Source of the DNA: Symbiodinium natans
Lineage: Eukaryota; Sar; Dinophyceae; Suessiales; Symbiodiniaceae
NCBI GenBank assembly: GCA_905221605.1
Contig: CAJNDS010002517.1
Coordinates: 1-64,000, forward strand
Reading direction: 5' to 3'
Length of the DNA: 64,000 nt
This document shows, one piece after another, positions 18,973 to 29,461 of this stretch (positions are counted from its first letter, which is position 1; each line of letters opens with the position of its first letter). Made by a program: the position numbers and the translations under genes. Under the pieces are notes generated by a model. That model saw nothing but the letters and a program-made list of their open reading frames with translations, was not told the origin of the DNA and searched no databases.

Positions 18973-20330
18973 GTTTAGGGTTTAGGGTTTAGGGCTTAGG
19001 GTGATAGGGTGATAGGGTGATAGGGTGACAGGGTTCAGCACACCATGAAGTCTCAATGCTTTCTTGGAAGGGTACTTAGTCGCAGTTTGGTGTTGCAGGT
19101 CGAGCATCTATAGCCCAACCCCCTCCCCCCCCCTCTCCTAAACACAAACGTACCAAAGCCGAAATCCACTAGTTCTTGAGCCAGACAGTCCATGATCCCC
19201 CAGTCCCTTAGTTCTCTACAACTAGCATCCCTACAGTCGAGACCCTGAACCCACACCCTGAACCCCCGATCAACCTGAGTTAAAAGTTTGTTTTTGTTTA
19301 TTTTAACACTTTTCAACCCGGGGCTCCCGGGGCCCTGAGTTAAAAGTTTATTTCAAAGAAAAGTTGGCAGAATTAATCCCAGGGTGCCGGGAACCACGGA
19401 CCAAGAACCAAGACTTCCTGAACTCTTGGTTCTTGGTTCTTGGTTCCCTGGGTTAAAAAAAATTACTATCCCAGGGGAGCCAAGAACCAAGAGGCAAGAC
19501 CCCCCTGAAATCTTGGTTCTAGGTTCCTGTGTCCCAGAGACTCAGGAACAAGTATTTGCACGGCACCCTTCCCCAAAGGCCAAGAAAGAGCATAGGTCTT
19601 TGGGGGGGGGGGGGGGCTACCAAACAAATAACAAAATATGTTTATGTATATATGAATGAATACAAAAATAAACAAACACCCTAAACCCTAAACCCGCAAC
19701 GCTAAACCAAACCCTAAACCCCAAGCCCCAAACCCCAAACCCTAAAATTCCCACCCGGCCTGCTTAGGCCGTACCCACCCTTTACTAGGGTGCCTGGACC
19801 CAGAACTAAACCCGGCAGCGAGACACACCTTTACTGGATGGACAATGGGTGGAGCCATTGGAGAATAGTCGAATACAGCCCCTAGGGCTGAGCCTTGCTT
19901 TAGGATCACTAAAGTGGTGCCTTCTGCTTACAAGCCCCGCCCTGGTTTTTCGGTTTTTCTGGCCCTTGTCCCCCTGACCCCCCCCCCCCCCCCGCCCCCC
20001 CCCTGACCCCCCCTTGCCCTGCACAGTGCCCTCACCACCCCTGTGTAGGGATGAAGCGTGGTAGCCTGTGAAAGCTCACAGCGGGTGGGGAGAAAGAACC
20101 CAGCACCAATGAAAATTGTTGCATTGCATTGAAAACAGATGCCATCGCGTGACATGCCGCCCCCCTACACCCCGTCATTTCCACATGGTATCTACTGCCG
20201 CTGCGCGGCGAGACGCCCTAAACCCTAAACCATAAACCCTAAACCCTAAACCCTAAACCCTAAACCCTAATCCCTAATCCAGCCCCCGCCACCTTAACGC
20301 CCCACCCACCCCCCCCCCCATTGCCACTAG
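18973..20330. other. Intervening sequence
   Basis: Contains GGTGATA repeats (19002-19030), hairpins built from CCAAGAACCAAGA/TCTTGGTTCTTGG (19386-19450 and 19470-19560), G and C homopolymers (19602-19615, 19979-20005) and ITS tracts. No coding signal supported. Confidence 0.45.
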
Positions 20331-20393
20331 GAGCAGCTGAAGAGGGAGGAGCAGCGGCAGCGCAAGAGGAGCTCACAAGTCCTATCGTTGCGG
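20331..20393 (+). CDS. Candidate exon, coiled-coil-like
   Basis: 63 bases after a C-rich tract and CCACTAG. Reads EQLKREEQRQRKRSSQ then VLSLR, phase 0 at both ends if the donor is GTTTAACG. CCCTAAA lies upstream and TTTAGGG downstream. Confidence 0.55.
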
Positions 20394-20876
20394 GTTTAAC
20401 GTCTAGGGTTTAGGGTTTAAGGTTTAGGGTTTCAGGGTTCAGGGTTGTTTAGGGTTTAGGGTTTAGGATTTAGGGTTTAGGGTTGTGCGTGTTTCTTTGG
20501 TGGAGAGGGGGTTAGGGACTAGGATTCGGGGAATTCCCGGATTGAGGTTTTCTCTTGATTCTTTAGGCAGACAGGGGGGGTGTTACTCCTGGGTTTTGGA
20601 GGACTATACTTTAATACTGTTTTTGGTTCTGGGTTCCTATTCTAGCTACTTATACCTAAGAAGTATATTATTTCTGTTTTTGGTGAGTGTATATAAGGTT
20701 CCTTTTTAATATTGGTGAGTGTATATACTGGGTGTCCTTTTGGGGGTACAAGAAATATAAACCTTACTTCATATACCTTTTTTCCTGGCCCTTAAGAGGT
20801 TTATGTCCCTTCAAATGCACCCAACACTTGGTGGCCCAGTAGTACCCTTTCAGGGTTTAGGGTTTAGGGTTTAGGG

Positions 20877-21140
20877 TTTTAGGGTTAGAAGGTGAGTAAT
20901 CCTCTACGTCTTGTTCACGGGCGAATAGAACACCTTAATGACGCCGGCATTAAATTACAAAGTAAAAACAATTTATTATGTGCCCAAATTGTTGTTATTA
21001 GACGGGGGTTATAGTAGTATTCTTATTGTCCCGTACCATTAGTATAATACTGAAGCGAGTTGACGAACGCACCGTTCATTGCAGTCGTTCTTTCTCTTCG
21101 TTCATTCACTCCTTTATTCACTCTATCATGCACTTGCAAC
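20877..21140. other. AT-rich ITS-free stretch
   Basis: AT-rich sequence (for example AAACAATTTATTATGTG) without telomere-type repeats. No gene, RNA gene or repeat family recognised. Confidence 0.4.
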
Positions 21141-21245
21141 CCTAAACCCGCTAAACCTCAAACCCTAAACCCTAAATAAACCCTACATAAACCCTAAATA
21201 AACCCTAAACCCTAAACCCTGCATGACTCTTCGAGTCGAAAACAG

Positions 21246-21320
21246 GGAAAGCTCCCTGCGCTCGCGGATCCTTGCTCGGACGGGCCTGGGTCTTGGTCAT
21301 GCGCCTTTCTTGGGTCCAGG
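21246..21320 (+). CDS. Candidate exon
   Basis: 75 bases between AAAACAG and GTTTGCGG. Reads ESSLRSRILARTGLGLGH then APFLGP. CCCTAAA lies upstream and TTTAGGG downstream. Confidence 0.45.
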
Positions 21321-22492
21321 GTTTGCGGTTTAGGGTTTTTGGTTTAGGGTTTTAGGGTTTTAGGGTTTAGGGTTTTAGGGTTTAGGGTTTGGAAGCCCTC
21401 AACTCTTGAACCCTATAAGCCCTAAACTTAAACTCTGAAACACCAAAGTCCTAAAAGCCCTGTAAGAGTCTCAATTCGCCTAAAGAATCCAAGCCCTGAA
21501 GTGAACTGTCTCTAGTTCCTTAGGCCTTTTGGCCCCTTGCTCATGCCCTTAAGGGGGTTAGGGTTTTGGAGTTTCAGGGCTTTTGGGTTTGGAGTTTCAG
21601 GGTTTTAGGGTTTTAGGGTTTTGTGTTGAGGGTTTGAGGGGTTGAGGGGCTAGGGGCAACTGCAGCGTTCAAGGGTCTTGTGGGGGGGGGGGGTTCGGTT
21701 GAGGGTGCCTAGGTTTGAGGGTCGAACATCCCACCAAAAGGCAGCTAGGATTGTGTGTTAGATCTCAGGCTTCCTGGGCTTCTGCGGCGACGAAGACCCA
21801 TCTCCTGTAAACCTTATAAGCTCGAAAACTTCCTTCTAACCTTGTAAGCCTTATTTCAACGCCCGTATGCTTTGGCGTGGTTCCCAGCACATCGGTGTCC
21901 GTTGGGAACCCCACAGGCACCCATAATCATCACAATCGTGGCCCAGGGCCCCAGAATCAGGGTGCAGCTAAACCCAAAACACTAAACCCTGAACCCTAAA
22001 CCCTTGATTTGCATTAGGGCTTAGGGTTTAGGGTTTAGGGTGGGATGCATGTGAGCTTTACGCAAGCCGATTGTACAACAGTGCTTCATGTTCAACGCGA
22101 CCTTCCTACTAGTTGCTTAAAGAGCCCCCCCCCTCCCCCCCCTCCCCCACCCCGTCAAAAAACACAACAAGCAAGGTCATAGTCCCTGAAATTGCCCGTA
22201 TCAGGAAGAATATTTACACATTTTGGGAGAGTGGCAGTTGTGTAAATTCAGGTGCCTCTCTCTGTGCGTTGCAAATATAAGGGGCCACCTAATTAACAAA
22301 TTAGCAATACGGACCGCAAAAGGTCCCTAAACCCTAAGCCCTAAACCCTAAACCCTAAACCCTAAAGCCTGAACCCTAAACCCTAAACCCTTCCTCCTAC
22401 GCCCGAAGCCCGAAGCCCTAAGCCCCTAAGCCCTAAACCCGAAACCGTAAACCTTACATAAACCGAGCCATCGCATTGCTGGGAGTCGCAAG
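21321..22492. other. Intervening sequence
   Basis: TTTTAGGG/TTTAGGG tracts at 21330-21390 and 21545-21620, a MITE-E-like piece at about 22110-22205 (AGTTGCTTAAAGAGCCCCCC), and CCCTAAA tracts at 22325-22440. Nothing coding is supported. Confidence 0.45.
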
Positions 22493-22549
22493 GTTCTCTT
22501 GACGGAGACGACAAGGAGTCCGACCACCCGAAGCTTCCCGTACCCGCGG
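22493..22549 (+). CDS. Candidate exon
   Basis: 57 bases between GTCGCAAG and GTGTAGGG. Reads SLDGDDKESDHPKLPVPA, acidic. CCCTAAA lies upstream, and the TTTAGGG array starts at the donor. Confidence 0.5.
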
Positions 22550-22904
22550 GTGTAGGGTTTAGGGTTTAGGGTTTAGGGTTTGGGGTTTAGGGTTTAGGGT
22601 TTAGGGTCCTTATTAAGGGTCCAAGGGAAAACCCCCAAATTGTTTGTGCTTGGGCGGGTTAATTAGGGGTTGCTGTAGAAAGGTTCGGGAGTAATTAGGC
22701 CTTTGGGATGTGTTGTATCATCTTTACTTGAGTTTACGAGGTTTCAAGTCGTGAGCTCTGTGTCAGAGCTGTTTTTCAAGGGCCAGCCTAACCCCTAAAC
22801 CCTAAACCCTTAATTAGTGTCAGTGTAGGGTGTATGTTTTTTGCGCAAGAGGAGCTGCCTTTCACTTTGGGCCGCCGGGCCATGACCCCTCCTTACTCGT
22901 TCTT

Positions 22905-23041
22905 ACTTGGAGGTTCAGAGTACTCATAACCCAGGTTGCAGTGTAGTCATAACGTACTTATGAGACCCTTCAGTACCCTAACAGGGTTATCGTTGGGTTA
23001 CACTAAAAATTGGGTTACTAAGTACCAATGAACCTCCAAGT
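22905..23041. mobile_element. MITE-A copy
   Basis: 137 bases with inverted ends ACTTGGAGGTTCA and TGAACCTCCAAGT. Other copies or parts are at 27203-27302, 29184-29277, 31921-32033 and 56082-56201. Confidence 0.75.
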
Positions 23042-23168
23042 CGAAGAGAATTAGGGAGTTCGGTACCTCATAGCCATAGCCCTTCAGTGCCCCCCCCCCC
23101 CCCTAACTCTTCCCTCTCAAGAGTCCATCTCGCCTATCTCTTCCCTCTTCTTTCATCGTTCTTCGCAG

Positions 23169-23222
23169 GGAATTGGGGAAACTGCGGCCAAGCCCCCCGA
23201 AATTCCTGCTAAGAGCCCGTAG
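23169..23222 (+). CDS. Candidate exon with pyrimidine tract
   Basis: 54 bases after a long CT-rich tract and TTCGCAG, followed by GTCTGTCC. Two frames are open: GIGETAAKPPEIPAKSP (ends in TAG) or ELGKLRPSPPKFLLRAR. No telomere array directly upstream. Confidence 0.4.
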   Translation, partial: GIGETAAKPPEIPAKSP

Positions 23223-23327
23223 GTCTGTCCTCTCTCTCTCTCTCTCCTAATAGATCCCTAAACCCCAAGCCTTAAACCCTAAACCCCAAACCCCAAACCC
23301 TAAACCCGAAACCCTTAGCCCTGAAAG

Positions 23328-23393
23328 GAGAAGCTCGGGGACCTCCCCACCTTGCCACCCGATGAGCCGCCCACCCAGCGCATCGGGCGGTGG
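23328..23393 (+). CDS. Candidate exon
   Basis: 66 bases, phase 0 at both ends, between CTGAAAG and GTAGCAAA. Reads EKLGDLPTLPPDEPPTQR then IGRW, Pro-rich and acidic. CCCTAAA lies upstream and TTTAGGG follows. Confidence 0.55.
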
Positions 23394-24029
23394 GTAGCAA
23401 ATTGAGCTCTGGGTTCAAGATGTTTAGGGTTTAGGGTTTAGGGTTTAGATGTTTAGGGTTTAGGGTTTAGGGGCTCAGGGTTTAAGGTTTAAAGGTTTTT
23501 CGTGGGTTGAAGGTATGCAGGGTCTAAGGTGGCTTCAAGGCATTGAGTGAAAGGTTTCAGGTCTAAGCCTATTGAGGTTTAGGGTTTGGCTTTAGGATTT
23601 AGGGTGTAGGGTTGTACCCCATGTACCTTATCTCGTCCTTACATACCTAAGCTGCCCCCAAAAAGCCCCTATAGAACGTAGGGAACCCTCAACCCTAAAA
23701 CCCTAAGGAAGGGCTTGCCCTTTAGTCTCTTTCAAGGGAGGCCCAAGCTTGAGGGCCCTAAGCCCTAAACCCGAAGCCCTTAACCGTGAACCCTAAACCC
23801 TAAACCCTTAAGGTGCTCCAAGCCCCAAACCCCAAACCTCAAACCCCAACCCTACTTCCCGATTCCCAAACCCCAAACCCTAAACCCTAAACCCCAAACC
23901 CCAAACCCTACTTCCCGAACCCCAAACCCCAAACCCCAAACCCTAAACCCCAAACCCTGAACCCTAAGCCCCAAACCCTAAACCCTAAACCCTAAACCCT
24001 AAACCCCAAACCCTAAACCCTAAACTCAG

Positions 24030-24063
24030 GAGCGCAACCGCCGAAGAACGGCGGCTCTGGAAG
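24030..24063 (+). CDS. Candidate mini-exon
   Basis: 34 bases between AACTCAG and GTGAGCC, a canonical donor. Reads ERNRRRTAALE. It is directly preceded by a CCCTAAA/CCCCAAA array, and TTTAGGG follows after 40 bases. Confidence 0.5.
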
Positions 24064-25629
24064 GTGAGCCAAGGGCTCTTCGGGGCTTTACAAGCTAGGG
24101 GGTTTAGGGTTTAAAGGTTTAGGGTTTAGGGTTGGGTTTAGGGTTTAGGGTTTAGGGTTTAGGGTTTAGCGTTTAAAGGTTTAGGGTTTAAAGGTTTAGG
24201 GTTTAGGGGTTAGGGGTTAGGGGTTAGGGGTTAGGGGTCCCCTAGATTCTGGGCACTTGTTCAGGGTTTTGGGTGTAGGGTTTACAGATGTTTTGGGATT
24301 CTCAAAAATGATGGCCCTAATTGAGGGTTTAGGATTTCTGTACATCTCGGTCCTGATTTGAGGGTATAGGGTTTTCAGTGTTGAGGGGTTGGTTCTCCGT
24401 CTAACTTGCGGGCCCTGGTTGGGAATTTCCCGTACATGTGTCTGTGTGTATGTATGTACATATATATATATACATATATAAGGCTTCATTTCGTGCGATC
24501 GCCATAATATCAAGACATTTCCACATGGTTTATAGGTTCGTTCAGAAAAGTCTCTTCGTTGTGTTTTGCGGGTTAAAGGTTTAGGGCTTGTGGCTTGTAT
24601 GGTTTGCTTGGCTTACGTGGTTTATGCGAGTTGTAGGGCTGTGATGGTTTGCATGGCAGAGATGGCACATAAGGCAGATGTGGGGTTTATGGGTTGGGAT
24701 ATACTCTAGTTTCCGTACTTAATAACCCGTCTTGTTATTACCCATGAACCTCCAAATATGGAGTTTAAGGTGTACGAGTCCCTAAGCCCTAAAGCCGAAG
24801 CCTGTCGGGGAGTTAGGATTACATGGAGTTAAGGGTTTGTAAGGTTTGGTTTTTTCTTGTGGGGGAATCTAGGGTAAGACGCTGCCACATAGGATTCCAG
24901 GGTTGCGACGGTTGCGGGGTTGAGGGTTTAGAGTTCGGGGGTAAAACAACCCTATATGCAAGGAAGGGTTTACTGCCATTTGCTTGAGAAGCCCCCCAAA
25001 AGACATAAAATATATTCTTACCTGTAAGTGCAAAATATGGACATTGACTTTCATTTCATACTTTTCGGATCCCTTCAGCTAATACTAGATTTAGGATTGA
25101 GAGGTTGGGATGTTCCCCTTCTACGAACAGTCCTTAATATAGTACCCCCTGCATGTGCCCCCACCCCGTGGATCGACCCTCCGCAGCGTTTGCAGACTGC
25201 TGCACAGGAGAGGTTTGGGGGGTTTAGGGTTTAGGGTTTAGGAAGTATCAGGTAGAGGGTGTTAGGGCAAGCCCCAAACTCGCACGAGGAGGTATCTTCG
25301 ATATGGGCAGCACAGAAAGCCTACCTTTAACTACTAGATTCTCGTCAGAAAGCGGATTCCGCAACACCAGTCGAAACGACCCTTTCAACACTAGACCCTA
25401 AACCCTTAACCATTAGCCATTAACCCTAAACCCGGTACCCGAAACCCCCTAGACCCTAGACCCTAGACCCCAAACCCTAAACCCCAAACCCCAAACCCTA
25501 AACCCTAAACCCTAAAGCCTAAACCCTAAACCCTAAACCCTAAACCCTACACCCTAAACCCCAAACCCCAAACCCTAAACCCTAAACCTTACCCCCCCCC
25601 CCCCCCCCCCCCCCCCACAAAAGCTTTAG
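24064..25629. other. Intervening sequence
   Basis: TTTAGGG/TTTAAAGG tracts (24100-24240), an ATG-poor unique part, a MITE-E-like piece (24971-25036), half of a MITE-B (25107-25150), CCCTAGA/CCCTAAA tracts (25385-25590) and a run of about 28 C (25591-25618). No gene seen. Confidence 0.45.
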
Positions 25630-25702
25630 ACATCGCCGGCGTCAACGTATGGTGCGGCGAGGCCCACCGAAGCGGGCGCCGAGCCTTGTTCTCCAAGAAG
25701 TG
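25630..25702 (+). CDS. Candidate exon after poly-C tract
   Basis: 73 bases between GCTTTAG and GTTTCGGG. Reads IAGVNVWCGEAHRSGRRA then LFSKK. The C homopolymer 10 bases upstream could serve as the pyrimidine tract. Confidence 0.5.
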
Positions 25703-26244
25703 GTTTCGGGTTTAGGGTTTAGGATTTAGGGTTTAGGGTTTAGGGGTTAGGATTTAGGGTTTAGGGTACAGAATCCAGGGCTTGGAGGTGTTGGGCGGGA
25801 GGTTTTGAAGCTCTACAAGGTCATATAACGAGACGACTGATCGGGATCATTCGTCGCAGCTGCGATGAGCGTGGAGCTTAATTAGGGGTCAGGACGTTTG
25901 ATGTTTAGGGTGTAGGGCCTGATAAGGGACTTGAAAAGGTTTTTAAGACTCAGAACCTTGCGAAATGCCCAGGCACCCAAACGACCTTAAACCTTAAACC
26001 TTATAAAAAACCCAAAACGCCCAAAATGGGCCGTTGAACCTTGTGCCCCGTCCCAAACCCTATAGATTCCTAGATCAGAACTCCCCCGAGCTCCTAAGCC
26101 CCAAGCTAAAGAAGGAACCCTTATAGGGGATGTTAGGGGTTCTTTATGGGTTGTGTCGGAGCTACGTAGGTATATAGGGACTATATCAGGTATGTATAGA
26201 TGTGATCAGAACTCTACAACTCCTAAGACCCCAAACCCAGTAAG

Positions 26245-26295
26245 GAAGAAGCCGCCAAAGCGGGCAACTGGCACAAGCGGAGAGGCATGGCGAAT
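26245..26295 (+). CDS. Candidate exon
   Basis: 51 bases, phase 0 at both ends, between CCAGTAAG and GTTTGGGG. Reads EEAAKAGNWHKRRGMAN. Confidence 0.5.
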
Positions 26296-26718
26296 GTTTG
26301 GGGTTGAGCTTGCTTCGTGTGCGGCCCTAAGCCCCTGAAGGTGTCTGGGTTTCGTGTTTTGGGGCTTGGGTTTAAGCTCGAGGGCTAGTTGGTGTTTGCT
26401 GCTCTGGCTGTCGTATTTTTGTCGTCCCAGTCCTGAAAAGCCTCGAGCCCCGAACCCGAAACCTTGCAGTTAACTCGCTGCCCTTGGGCTCAGGGTCAAG
26501 GGATGTTTCCAGCTGGAACTGTAAATTGTGGTTTAGGGCTACTGTAAGGGTTTGGGGTTTAGGGGTGCGAGAGGGGGCCGCATGTCCTGCACAACGTCCA
26601 GCTAGAGAAGCGATGGCTAAGGAACTTTTAAGCTGCAACCGTCAGCCCGAATCTTTAAGGTTTTTTGTTCTGGGATAAGTGGCATCGAGGGTTTAGGGTT
26701 TAGGGTTTAGGGTTGCAG

Positions 26719-26769
26719 GCAGATGCAGAAGCTCCCGACAGCCCGGCGGCAGATGATGAGGAGGCTTCG
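26719..26769 (+). CDS. Candidate exon
   Basis: 51 bases, phase 0 at both ends, between GGTTGCAG and GTTAAGCC. Reads ADAEAPDSPAADDEEAS, strongly acidic. TTTAGGG lies upstream and CCCTAAAC downstream, opposite to the usual order. Confidence 0.45.
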
Positions 26770-27202
26770 GTTAAGCCCTAAACTCCCTCGTTTAGGGTTT
26801 AGGGTTTAGGGTTTAGGGTTTAGGGTTTAGGGTTTAGGGTTTAGGCTTAACCCTAAACCCTAAACCCCTAAGCCCCGAACTCTACTGCCAGCCCTCTTCA
26901 AACACAGGCATCTGCATCCTCTTAGGGTGTGAGGCTTCGGGGTTTTCTTAGGGTGTGAGGCTTAGGGGTTTATGGGTGCAGGGTTTCGGGAACTGCCAGA
27001 TGTTTGTCCTCACCATGCAGCAAGCTGTTCAACAGCCAATAGCTTCGCTGATTTAGTGTGTATGGGCTTCTTCACCCTACAACTGCCTTCTACTCCAACC
27101 TCTTTTTTTTGACTGGGTCAAGTGCTACAAGACCCCTTAGACGGCACAGAGCCCTTTCGCGTAGAGCCCATGGCGGGTTGTGGCTTTCCGTTTTCTGGTT
27201 TT

Positions 27203-27302
27203 CTTGGAGGTTCATCGGTACTTTCAGTGCCCTAAATAAGGGTGACAACCAGAACTACCCGTTTATTATATCTGACCTGATCAGTATCTATGAACCTCCC
27301 TA
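27203..27302. mobile_element. MITE-A copy
   Basis: CTTGGAGGTTCATCGGTACTT at the left and AGTATCTATGAACCTCC at the right. Confidence 0.65.
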
Positions 27303-27383
27303 GGCTTTTAGGATATACCACATTTTTGGGGGGGTTTCGAAGGGGGCCCGGTACGTAAACAGTATGGTCCTTCCGTTTATGGT

Positions 27384-27572
27384 AGGGTTTAGGGTTTAGG
27401 GTTTAGGGTTTAGGGTTTAGGGTTTAGGGTTTAGGGTTTAGGGTTTAGGGTTTAGGGTTTAGGGGGTTTAGGGTTTAGGGTTTAGGGTTTAGGGTTTAGG
27501 GTTTAGGGTTTAGGGTTTAGGGTTTAGGGTTTAGGGTTTAGGGTTTAGGGTTTAGGGTTTAGGGTTTAGGGT
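27384..27572. repeat. TTTAGGG array
   Basis: About 27 near-perfect heptamers with one GG insertion near 27462. Confidence 0.97.
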
Positions 27573-27629
27573 GAAACCGAAACCCCCCACACTTGCACCC
27601 AAACCCAGAACCCTGGTTCGCAAATTCAG

Positions 27630-27682
27630 GTGGAGGGGAGCCCTTGCCACCCGGAGGTTGATACCGAGGAGATCATTTTAGG
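27630..27682 (+). CDS. Candidate exon
   Basis: 53 bases between AATTCAG and GTTCAGG. Reads VEGSPCHPEVDTEEIIL. Confidence 0.45.
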
Positions 27683-28028
27683 GTTCAGGATTTAGGGTTT
27701 AGGATTTAGGGTTTAGGGTTTAGGATTTAGGGTTTAGGGTTTAGGGTTTAGGGTTTCGGGTTTAGGGTTCAGGATTTGGGGTTTGGGGCTTAGGGGTTTG
27801 GATTGGGATGTTCCCTCTTATTCCAGCAGTTCTGAAGAGGGATGATCGTACCCCCTCCCATGAACAAATACCTACTAAGGACTGTTCGTAAAAGGGTGGA
27901 AATTCCCCAAGGTTTAGGATTTATGGGCTTGTTCTCTAGGGTTTAGGGAGGGGAAGGATTGTGGATTCAAGGTTCATAGGAATCTTAGGGGTTAGGGGCT
28001 ATTTTTTTTAGCGATTTTTAGCCGAAAG

Positions 28029-28112
28029 GCTCCTACAACCCGAAAGAGCCGGACGAAGAGAGTCCAAACAGCACGGGCTACGGAGATCCTTCCACCTCCA
28101 GCTCTTTGCTCT
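28029..28112 (+). CDS. Candidate exon
   Basis: Open after GCCGAAAG: SYNPKEPDEESPNSTGYG then DPSTSSSL. The right border is unclear (TTTAGGG follows). Confidence 0.45.
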
Positions 28113-28311
28113 ATTTAGGGCTTAGGGTTTAGGGTTTCGGGCTTAGGGTTCAGGGTTTAGGGTTTCGGGTTCTTAAGGGAGGGGGGGGGTATGTATCACC
28201 AGGTTTCCGAATACTCCCCCACTGCTTTCCTAAGGGCTCCTTGAGCTTCTCTAAGGTTCCAGGTACCCACACCCCATCATCCGCCCTCCCTTAAGAGCCC
28301 TATAATGGGAT

Positions 28312-28414
28312 GTCCTCCCTTAGACTAACAGTCCTTAATAGAGATTAGGATATGGGGGGGGGGAGGGGGGGTACTATAATCCCCATTAAGGACTCCAAAG
28401 GGGGAACATTCCAA
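28312..28414. mobile_element. MITE-B copy
   Basis: GGGATGTCCTCCCTTAGACT at the left; the right end carries CCATTAAGGACT and GGGGGAACATTCC. A G-rich loop lies at 28351-28372. Confidence 0.6.
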
Positions 28415-28468
28415 GCTATAACTCTAGGACCTCAGCCCCAAGCGCTATTCAAAGAGTGCACTTTTCAG

Positions 28469-28561
28469 GAGCCTCGGCACGAAGACGATGGGGCAGAGGC
28501 CGCAGAGGCAACGGCCTTTCGAATGTTGCGCGTTTTCAGAAACTCAGGAGGGTTTAGGGTT
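28469..28561 (+). CDS. Candidate exon
   Basis: After CTTTTCAG: EPRHEDDGAEAAEATAFR then MLR. The donor may be GTTTTCAG at 28532 or GTTTAGGG at 28552. A TTTAGGG tract follows. Confidence 0.5.
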
Positions 28562-28894
28562 TAGGTTTATTACTATTTGCTTAGGAACCCCCCCAAGAAG
28601 ATAATGATCCCTACATTGCCCTTGTTCGACAGTTCTTTTTGTTTGTTTTTTTTTTTTTTTTTTTTTTTTTGGGGGGGGGGGGGGGGGTGGTTCTTATAAG
28701 CAAATATTAGGAAAAGCATCTGTCATTCTTGTTCTTCTAATGGATTATGAATAGTCTTGATATAGTGGTGGTGTCCTTCTCACTAGTCATTCTCTTGCTA
28801 TTCGTTCTACCACTATTGCTGACTTTTACGATGCTGCGGCCTGTGGGTGTTCCAGGGCCTTCGTCGGGCTTCATCCCGCGTCCTGATTCGTTTG

Positions 28895-28985
28895 CCTTGG
28901 GATGTTCCCCCCTGAAACTAACAGCCCTTAATTGGGGTGATCATAGGGGGTACTACAAGCACTATTGAGGACTGTTAGTATGTAG
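28895..28985. mobile_element. MITE-B copy
   Basis: GGGATGTTCCCCCCTGAAAC at the left; GAGGACTGTTAGTATGTAGG at the right. Confidence 0.6.
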
Positions 28986-29183
28986 GAGGAAAAAACCTTA
29001 AACCTAAACCCCAAGTCGATTCTGAAATCTCTCAGAAAGCCGACCTACCATGACTTCTGACCAAAGGGAGGACTTTCTGGGATATGGGGATGTGAGGTTC
29101 AGGGGTGGTCGTTAAAACTTCCATGTCGAAGACCCAGCACTCGAAACCCCGTCTCACTCTGTACCCTAAGCCCTACTGGCCCT

Positions 29184-29277
29184 ACCTGGAGGTCCATGGG
29201 TAGATTTAGGCAGCTATGGTTAGAACCTTATTTAGGGTACTTGTAACCCTACTTCTAAGTACTCAGGAACCTCCAGG
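29184..29277. mobile_element. MITE-A copy
   Basis: ACCTGGAGGTCCATGGGTA at the left and TACTCAGGAACCTCCAGG at the right. Confidence 0.65.
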
Positions 29278-29461
29278 CAAACCCTATGTCATAAATCTGA
29301 TCGGCCCTGTCTAGCGAAGCTGGTCAGGCTCACTTTGGAAGACTTTGTAGAGGCAGCCAGAATTAGGGGCCTCAGGGGTTCAGGGTTCAGGGTTCGAGAG
29401 ATGGCAAAAGGCTTGAAGCCGGCACGGCGCCTGGCAGCAGGTGATCTGGCAGCTGTCGAAA